The notes under the pieces are model-generated. The model had not been told where the DNA came from, ran no database searches, and saw only the letters and a list, made by a program, of their open reading frames with translations. The position numbers were made by a program, and so were the translations under genes. Of a DNA stretch of 49,529 nucleotides, positions 45,195-49,529 are shown piece after piece. This DNA comes from Ignavibacteriales bacterium (GTDB taxonomy: Bacteria; Bacteroidota; Ignavibacteria; T3Sed10-11). Numbering within the stretch: the first letter of the stretch is position 1; each line of letters begins with the position of its first letter. Location: assembly GCA_003567775.1 (NCBI GenBank), contig PWYR01000094.1, positions 1 through 49,529 of the forward strand, given 5' to 3'.

Positions 45195-45212
45195 TATGAG
45201 TAAATACTCATA
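45195..45212. promoter_or_regulatory. ArsR operator 1
   Basis: TATGAG-TAAATA-CTCATA, a perfect palindrome with 8-bp arms (TATGAGTA/TACTCATA), ends 14 nt before the arsR start. The same TATGAG-N6-CTCATA design recurs at 45557-45578. It is probably the autoregulatory operator. Confidence 0.75.
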
Positions 45213-45226
45213 ATAGGAGAATTTTA

Positions 45227-45541
45227 ATGAATACAACGGCTGAATTCCAGGCTGAAATTTTGAATGCGATAGCTCATCCGAACAGAATCCGGATCCTGGA
45301 AAAAATACGATTTGGTGTAAATTGTAACTGTGAAATCGCTCCTGAACTGGAATTGGAGCAGTCGAATCTGTCCCGTCATCTTAAAATTCTCGTCAAAAGC
45401 GGCATTTTGCGGGCATGGAAAGAGGGATTGCGTACAAATTACGAGATTACAAACGAGCGGATATACGATTTGCTTGACCTGGTATCGGATATTGCAAAAA
45501 CGGATCTTGAAAAGAAGCTCCATACATTCGGTGTGAGTTAA
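45227..45541 (+). CDS. ArsR/SmtB-family metalloid-responsive repressor
   Basis: A 104-residue winged-helix repressor. AIAHPNRIRILEKI is the typical first helix, and CNCEIAPELELEQSNLSRHLKIL contains a Cys-x-Cys pair next to the recognition helix, a usual sensory site for As(III) or soft metals in ArsR proteins. It should leave its operators when the ligand binds. AGGAG precedes the start. It is the first intact gene of the redox/arsenic island. Confidence 0.93.
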   Translation: MNTTAEFQAEILNAIAHPNRIRILEKIRFGVNCNCEIAPELELEQSNLSRHLKILVKSGILRAWKEGLRTNYEITNERIYDLLDLVSDIAKTDLEKKLHTFGVS

Positions 45542-45556
45542 ATTTTTTTATATATA

Positions 45557-45578
45557 AATATGAGTGATTGCTCATATT
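45557..45578. promoter_or_regulatory. ArsR operator 2
   Basis: AATATGAG-TGATTG-CTCATATT, 8-bp arms with 6-bp spacer, lies between arsR and the thioredoxin gene. It matches operator 1 in TATGAG-N6-CTCATA, so the downstream genes seem to have their own ArsR-controlled promoter. Confidence 0.75.
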
Positions 45579-45616
45579 CTCATAAATAAGAAAATACAAA
45601 GGAAAAGTTATTAAAA

Positions 45617-46078
45617 ATGAAAAATAATGCATTTTTCTACTATATGGTAATGGGCGTTGGCTTGTTTGTTATTCTTGTCGCCGCCTATTTATTGAACAAC
45701 CGCGAAAAGCCCGCAGTACAGAGCCCAGTTCAGAGTCACTCGGTTCCCCCGCAGGGTGTTCCGCATGTAACACGCGATGAGTTATATAACCTGCTTTCAG
45801 CGGGCAAGTATTCATTCATCGAATTTGGCGGCAGGACCTGCATCCCCTGTCAGAAAATGCAGCCGATTCTTGCTCAATTGGATGATATGATCGGTTCGAC
45901 GGTGAATATTTATAATGTTTATCTTGAGGATGATCCATCACTTGCGCGGGATTTTCGAGTTAATTTAATACCGACTCAAATTATATTTGATAATGAAGGA
46001 AACGAAATAAGCCGTCGCGTTGGATACTGGGAGAAGTCGTCGCTTATTGACGAACTTCGGAAATTGGGAATAATGTAG
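45617..46078 (+). CDS. Membrane-anchored thioredoxin-like protein
   Basis: A 153-residue protein with one N-terminal helix (about 8-27), a Pro/Ser/Gln-rich linker, then a thioredoxin fold with the active site FGGRTCIPCQKMQP and the cis-Pro loop NLIPTQIIFD. It is likely an extracytoplasmic thiol-disulfide protein. The neighbouring CcdA-like gene would normally supply it with electrons, but that gene looks internally deleted. It is the first gene after ArsR operator 2. Confidence 0.9.
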   Translation: MKNNAFFYYMVMGVGLFVILVAAYLLNNREKPAVQSPVQSHSVPPQGVPHVTRDELYNLLSAGKYSFIEFGGRTCIPCQKMQPILAQLDDMIGSTVNIYNVYLEDDPSLARDFRVNLIPTQIIFDNEGNEISRRVGYWEKSSLIDELRKLGIM

Positions 46079-46080
46079 AT

Positions 46081-46419
46081 ATGGAACTTGTGGAAAACAT
46101 AGGAGAGTTCATCGCACTTAATCCGCTTCTTGCATTTACTGCGGTATTTTTCGGAGGCATTTTGTCGAGTGCAAATCCGTGTGTAATTGTCACCATACCT
46201 ATGATTATCGGGTATGTAGGCGGTTATGCCGGCAATAATAAAAAGAAAGCATTTGTCTATGCTCTCGGCCACTGTGTTTTAATGCTGCTCGCCGGTACAT
46301 TCATCGGTGTCGCACAATGTTTTATCAGATCGAAAGGAATTTCAGGTTTTTCTTACTGGACAAAAAAAGTGAGCGGCGCAGTTATAACTGCCGTTGGAGT
46401 ATATGTATTATTTATGTAA
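46081..46419 (+). pseudogene. CcdA/DsbD-type thiol-electron transporter with large internal deletion
   Basis: An open frame of 112 codons, about half the usual CcdA length. The start (FGGILSSANPCVIVTIPMII) is the CcdA N-terminus with the first redox Cys. After KKKAFVYAL it continues as GHCVLMLLAGTFIGVAQ, which fits the last helices of CcdA, so the central helices and the second redox Cys region appear lost. The reading frame is kept and it follows the thioredoxin stop by 2 nt. It may be a non-functional remnant or a genuinely minimised protein. Confidence 0.6.
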
Positions 46420-46470
46420 TGTTGTTTTTCAGTACTGTTATTCGGAAAATATTGAAAGGTCGATAATTAT

Positions 46471-47532
46471 ATGATCCTTGAGTTAATAAAAGCAGGATTG
46501 TTATCGCTTGAAGATTACATTCTTGCGCATACGCTGACATGTCTTGTTCCGGCATTTTTACTCGCCGGGGCAATGGTCACCTTTGTGAATAGAGAAGCCA
46601 TTCTCGACCATCTTGGTGAGCGTGCAAACATCTGGAAGGCATTTCCGCTTGCTGCCGCCGCAAGTTTTCTTGTCGCCGCGTGCTCGTGTACGGTCATTCC
46701 GGTGGCGAGCGGACTGTATTTTGCAGGAGCGGGGATAGGAGTTGCTTTTATCATTTTATGGGTTGCACCTGCCGCAAATGTACTTGCACTGGTTTATACC
46801 GGAAGTATTTTAGGCGGCGAAATGGTGGCGGTTCGAATTATTGCAGCATTGCTTGTCGCGTTTATTGTCGGACTGGTCATGCGCTCGGTATTCGCAAAAG
46901 AACGAACCGAAATGCCTTCCACGCCCGGTGCCGATACAGCGGTTGCCGGTGGAACAAAGAAAATCATTGCGGGCAAGGACCTCGGTCTGATCGGATTCAT
47001 ACTCCTCAGTCTCTTGGCGCCGAACTATCTCGTACAGGAAGGTCCGTATCTGCACAAAATATATGTCTGGGCTGCCGGTACATTGTTGGTTATCGGATAT
47101 GCCTGGAAGTTCATAGCGCGCGATCTGATCGAAACCTGGCTCCGTGAAACATGGTGGTTTGTAAAAGTGATTTTCCCGCTTTTGCTCGGCGGCGTTTTTC
47201 TCGTGGGAATAATAGGTGCAAGCATTCCCGAACAGTGGGTGCAGGACTGGCTGGGAGGGAACAGTCTGCTTGCATCATTTCTTGCAACGCTTATCGGAGC
47301 AGTCAGTTACTTTGCCACGATGACCGAGGCGCCGTTCGTCGATACCCTTATGGGTCTTGGTATGGGTGCAGGACCGGCGCTCACGTTGCTACTCGTCGGT
47401 CCCGGTATCAGTTTACCGAACTGGCTGGCAATCGCGAGAATATTCGGAATTAAAAAAGCATTAGTTTATGTCCCCACAATTATTGTTCTTGGAACATTGG
47501 TCGGATGGTTCTTCGGTAATTTTGTACTGTAA
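46471..47532 (+). CDS. ArsP/DUF318-family permease
   Basis: A 353-residue permease of the DUF318 family. It has two bundles of four to five helices; the first carries FLVAACSCTVIPVASGLYFAG with the family's CxC word, the second VSYFATMTEAPFVDTLMGLG. ArsP members export organoarsenicals and related members are implicated in metal export. Location after an ArsR gene and arsenic-related remnants supports a metalloid substrate. AAAGG precedes the ATG. It appears complete, and is the only intact efflux permease left in the island. Confidence 0.87.
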   Translation: MILELIKAGLLSLEDYILAHTLTCLVPAFLLAGAMVTFVNREAILDHLGERANIWKAFPLAAAASFLVAACSCTVIPVASGLYFAGAGIGVAFIILWVAPAANVLALVYTGSILGGEMVAVRIIAALLVAFIVGLVMRSVFAKERTEMPSTPGADTAVAGGTKKIIAGKDLGLIGFILLSLLAPNYLVQEGPYLHKIYVWAAGTLLVIGYAWKFIARDLIETWLRETWWFVKVIFPLLLGGVFLVGIIGASIPEQWVQDWLGGNSLLASFLATLIGAVSYFATMTEAPFVDTLMGLGMGAGPALTLLLVGPGISLPNWLAIARIFGIKKALVYVPTIIVLGTLVGWFFGNFVL

Positions 47533-47605
47533 CGCGAGACGATGCGGTGGCGTGTGCGATGGCGGTCTCGTGATGGTTAGAACTAAACCACATAATTCAA
47601 CAAAA

Positions 47606-47622
47606 GCGACTCAGAGAGTCGC
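47606..47622. repeat. Perfect hairpin GCGACTC-AGA-GAGTCGC
   Basis: A 7-bp perfect stem with a 3-nt loop in the 135-bp spacer after the permease gene. No T-run follows, so it is more likely a short dispersed repeat than a standard terminator. Confidence 0.5.
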
Positions 47623-47667
47623 ACTACAAAGAATGAAAAACTAAACATAATAAATGGAGAGAAAACA

Positions 47668-47907
47668 ATGAAAATCCAGGTAGCAGGACCCGGTTGCGGT
47701 CGTTGTCAGCAAACAGAAAAAGTACTACTAAACGCAGCACAAGAACTTAATATCAATGCAGATATTTCTCATGTGTATGATATTCAGGATATGGTAAAAT
47801 TAGGCGTACGCATTACACCGGCAGTTCTTATTGACGGAAAGATCGTAATGGCAGGACGAGTGCCGTCAATAAAAGAAGCCAAGAAAATACTGCAACCGGT
47901 GGAGTAA
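47668..47907 (+). CDS. Small thioredoxin-like redox protein
   Basis: A 79-residue protein of the redox-active disulfide protein 2 type: GPGCGRCQQTEK with the CGRC active site near the start, and the cis-Pro word RITPAVLIDGKIVMAGR. Such proteins commonly sit beside DUF318 permeases, as here. GGAGAG precedes the start. Confidence 0.92.
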   Translation: MKIQVAGPGCGRCQQTEKVLLNAAQELNINADISHVYDIQDMVKLGVRITPAVLIDGKIVMAGRVPSIKEAKKILQPVE

Positions 47908-47910
47908 GAA

Positions 47911-48006
47911 AATAATGGAGTAATGGAATGATGGATGAATGGATTGTTAGACTCATCGTCTGTTAAAAGCCATCAATACCATTATTCCAAAATTCCATCA
48001 TTCCAG
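47911..48006. repeat. Intergenic inverted repeat of TGGAATGATGGA units
   Basis: Left arm AATGGAGTAATGGAATGATG (47914-47933) and right arm CCATTATTCCAAAATTCCAT... (47979-48005) are inverted, built from ATGGAAT-type units. It fills the gap before the TauE remnant. Confidence 0.55.
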
Positions 48007-48034
48007 TACAAACGGTTTATAAAACAGGGTTGTT

Positions 48035-48377
48035 ATGATAGATCTTCTGATTGTAGTACTTATTTTCGGGATTTCTCGGGGTCGGTCCCGGGTTTCTCAT
48101 GATGCCGACTCTGGTGATGCTCGGGTATTCCGCACGTATTGCCGCTGCGACCAATGCACTCATCGTTACATTGCCTTCGTTTTCGGCATTTGTCGCACAT
48201 ATACCGAAAGCGCAGTTCGACTGGACCCTTGTTATCATTACGTCAGTTGTTGCCGTTATCGGAGCACAAACAGGTGCGGCGTTTATGGCAAACAAAGTAA
48301 AATCAAAAACGCTTGCACAAATATTCGCACTGGTGCTTGTTGGATTAGCGGTATATAGAATTTATTTATTATTATAG
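48035..48377 (+). pseudogene. TauE/SafE-type sulfite/anion exporter remnant
   Basis: It starts MIDLLIVVLIFGI, then the frame shifts in the TTTTCGGG run. The second frame gives GFLGVGPGFLMMPTLVMLGY, the classic TauE repeat word, followed by three membrane segments to the stop at 48377. Only about 110 of ~250 residues are left, roughly one half of the duplicated fold, and the upstream half is missing. Confidence 0.65.
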
Positions 48378-48389
48378 GAATAATTTCCG

Positions 48390-48755
48390 ATGTATCTAAT
48401 ACTTTCATTATTATTCGGATTACTAACGCTGCAGGAAATACCGGCAGAGGAAGAAAAATATGCAATTATGTATTTTTATACTCCCAATTGCCCTTCCTGT
48501 CAGGAGATAGGCCCCTTTATCGATTACCTGAAAGAGGAGTACAATGTTCCTATTTATTTATACAATATGCGTAATCCGGTCGGATACCGATATGGTGTGC
48601 AGCATAATGCCCGTTACGTGCCATTGTTGATCATTCAAATAGAACGGGGAGATGAAAAAGAGTTTAAGCGGTTTGAGGGTGTAGAGGAAATAAAAGAAGC
48701 GGAATCGCACATTGAAGAAATAAGTAAAATAATAGAACCTGACAAACAGGATTAA
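48390..48755 (+). CDS. Exported thioredoxin-like protein
   Basis: A 121-residue protein with a short signal-like N-terminus (LILSLLFGLLTLQ), then the thioredoxin strand YAIMYFYTPNCPSCQEIGP with a CPSC active site and a VPLLIIQ cis-Pro region. It is the third thioredoxin-like protein in the island and likely acts in the periplasm. Start ATG is 12 nt after the TauE remnant stop. Confidence 0.8.
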   Translation: MYLILSLLFGLLTLQEIPAEEEKYAIMYFYTPNCPSCQEIGPFIDYLKEEYNVPIYLYNMRNPVGYRYGVQHNARYVPLLIIQIERGDEKEFKRFEGVEEIKEAESHIEEISKIIEPDKQD

Positions 48756-48758
48756 AAT

Positions 48759-48958
48759 ACTGTTCGGAATGTCGGTCCGCATATCGGAGCGAACAATCCT
48801 TTCGTGGAACCGGCGATTGTAAAACCGTCTACCTATAAACCGTGCCGCTGACCGAACATCATGAGGATCTATCAATCCCATATTCATTCGATAGATATGG
48901 CGACACGGTATACTACCCGGCGATAGCACTCCAATTTCAGAATATTGACACTGGATGA
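48759..48958 (+). pseudogene. Unidentified decayed coding fragment
   Basis: Two frames read like protein: NVGPHIGANNPFVEPAIVKP to a stop at 48851, then, overlapping in another frame, VPLTEHHEDLSIPYSFDRYG and DTVYYPAIALQFQN to a stop at 48958. The switch looks like a frameshift within one former gene. I do not recognise the family. The remaining ~300 bp to the next gene show nothing coding. Confidence 0.35.
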
Positions 48959-49258
48959 ATAAAAGATTCATCCAAACTAATTTAAATCTCCCGGATATCA
49001 ATCGTACCGTTCAATTCCATAAATATATCAAGCCGAATCTTTCTTTAAAATGAATTAGTTTTTATAGTCCGAATAAACTAATCCCTTTTTCATCCTTTTG
49101 GAATATAGACTTTCCCTTATAATTTAGTTAACTATTAGACAAAGAAACCGGTGGCGCTGTAGAGATGACGGGATTCGATATATTTGAACAGACCGCCGAC
49201 ATGTTGACCCGTAATCGAATCAATAGTCTATTCATATTACTAAAAAATGAGGTGTCGT

Positions 49259-49529
49259 ATGAAATTAAAATTTAATGTTGTCATTGTAGTGGTAATCTGT
49301 CTTTCGTTCCTTCTTATGATGGGGTGTGGCGCCAGTAAAGCAGTGAAAGGCGGAGCAATTGGCGCAGGAACCGGAGGGGTTGTGGGCGGCCTTATCGGTG
49401 ATCATTATGGAAACACTGCCGTCGGCGCTATCATCGGAGCGGCAGTCGGCGGAACCGCCGGGGCGCTCATCGGTCGTCATATGGATAAACAGGCCGCAGA
49501 GATGAGACAAGATATGAAAAATGCAAAAA
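49259..49529 (+). CDS. Glycine-zipper lipoprotein (possibly OmpA family), truncated by window end
   Basis: The first 90 codons only. A lipoprotein signal with LLMMGC (lipobox Cys at about residue 23) is followed by a glycine zipper (GGAIGAGTGGVVGGLIGD and VGAIIGAAVGGTAGALIG). The continuation AAEMRQDMKNA is typical of the linker before an OmpA-like peptidoglycan-binding domain, which would lie beyond the window. GAGG precedes the ATG at 49259. Confidence 0.85.
   Translation, partial: MKLKFNVVIVVVICLSFLLMMGCGASKAVKGGAIGAGTGGVVGGLIGDHYGNTAVGAIIGAAVGGTAGALIGRHMDKQAAEMRQDMKNAK

Noticed and set aside
46680-47453. Cys- and Arg-rich frames inside the ArsP-like permease gene
   Set aside because: They are out-of-frame shadows of the permease, which is clearly the coding frame by helix pattern and family words.

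Overview
The window looks like a chromosomal segment from a Gram-negative bacterium of the Bacteroidota/Ignavibacteriota/KSB1-like (FCB) group. This rests on paralogous ~800-residue FtsX/MacB-type permeases ending in (N)PV-x-(S/A)-L-(R/K)-Y-E, a sigma54 activator with the GAFTDA variant of the GAFTGA loop, outer-membrane porin and lipoprotein genes, moderate G+C, and many short low-complexity repeats between genes. The phylum is an inference; no rRNA or tRNA gene is visible.

Region 1 (1-28 kb) is a transporter-permease array, almost all on the minus strand. Reading in the direction of transcription, it holds an adaptor (HlyD/RND type), a small four-helix-bundle protein, one MacB/LolD-type ATPase, and nine permeases (the last cut by the window edge). 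A tenth permease has its own promoter. One ATPase and one adaptor for ten permeases is the main architectural feature. A + strand AAA/DUF4143 ATPase gene and a VapBC-like toxin-antitoxin pair interrupt the array. Two 3'-end relics suggest more permeases once existed. The adaptor gene and the tenth permease each carry a near-identical regulatory block: an inverted-repeat activator site about 51-52 bp upstream of a sigma54 (GG-N10-GC) promoter.

Region 2 (28-32.2 kb) is a + strand regulatory operon: an NtrC-type sigma54 response regulator, a membrane PAS-PP2C (SpoIIE-type) phosphatase and a membrane PAS histidine kinase. The phosphatase and kinase share the same N-terminal membrane/PAS half. A third copy of the activator-site sequence lies just before the regulator gene, so this system probably controls the array and itself.

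Region 3 (32.2-35.3 kb) has small accessory genes (RidA-like, GNAT acetyltransferase, FmdB-type zinc ribbon, YlbF-like, thioredoxin-coupled arsenate reductase) and a decayed mosaic of USP and ArsB fragments.

Region 4 (35.8-44.5 kb) is a formate dehydrogenase/molybdenum-cofactor cluster: FdhE-like, a Cys-type catalytic subunit with a Tat-like signal, a four-cluster ferredoxin subunit, an outer-membrane porin, a Cys-less AhpD-like protein, MobA, and an unusual fusion of an ECF-transporter-like membrane portion to a THEP1-type NTPase.

Region 5 (44.6-48.8 kb) is an ArsR-controlled redox/arsenic island with two matching ArsR operator palindromes, three thioredoxin-like proteins and an ArsP/DUF318 permease. 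It also has several decayed genes (ACR3-like, CcdA, TauE/SafE, one unidentified). The window ends inside a glycine-zipper lipoprotein gene.
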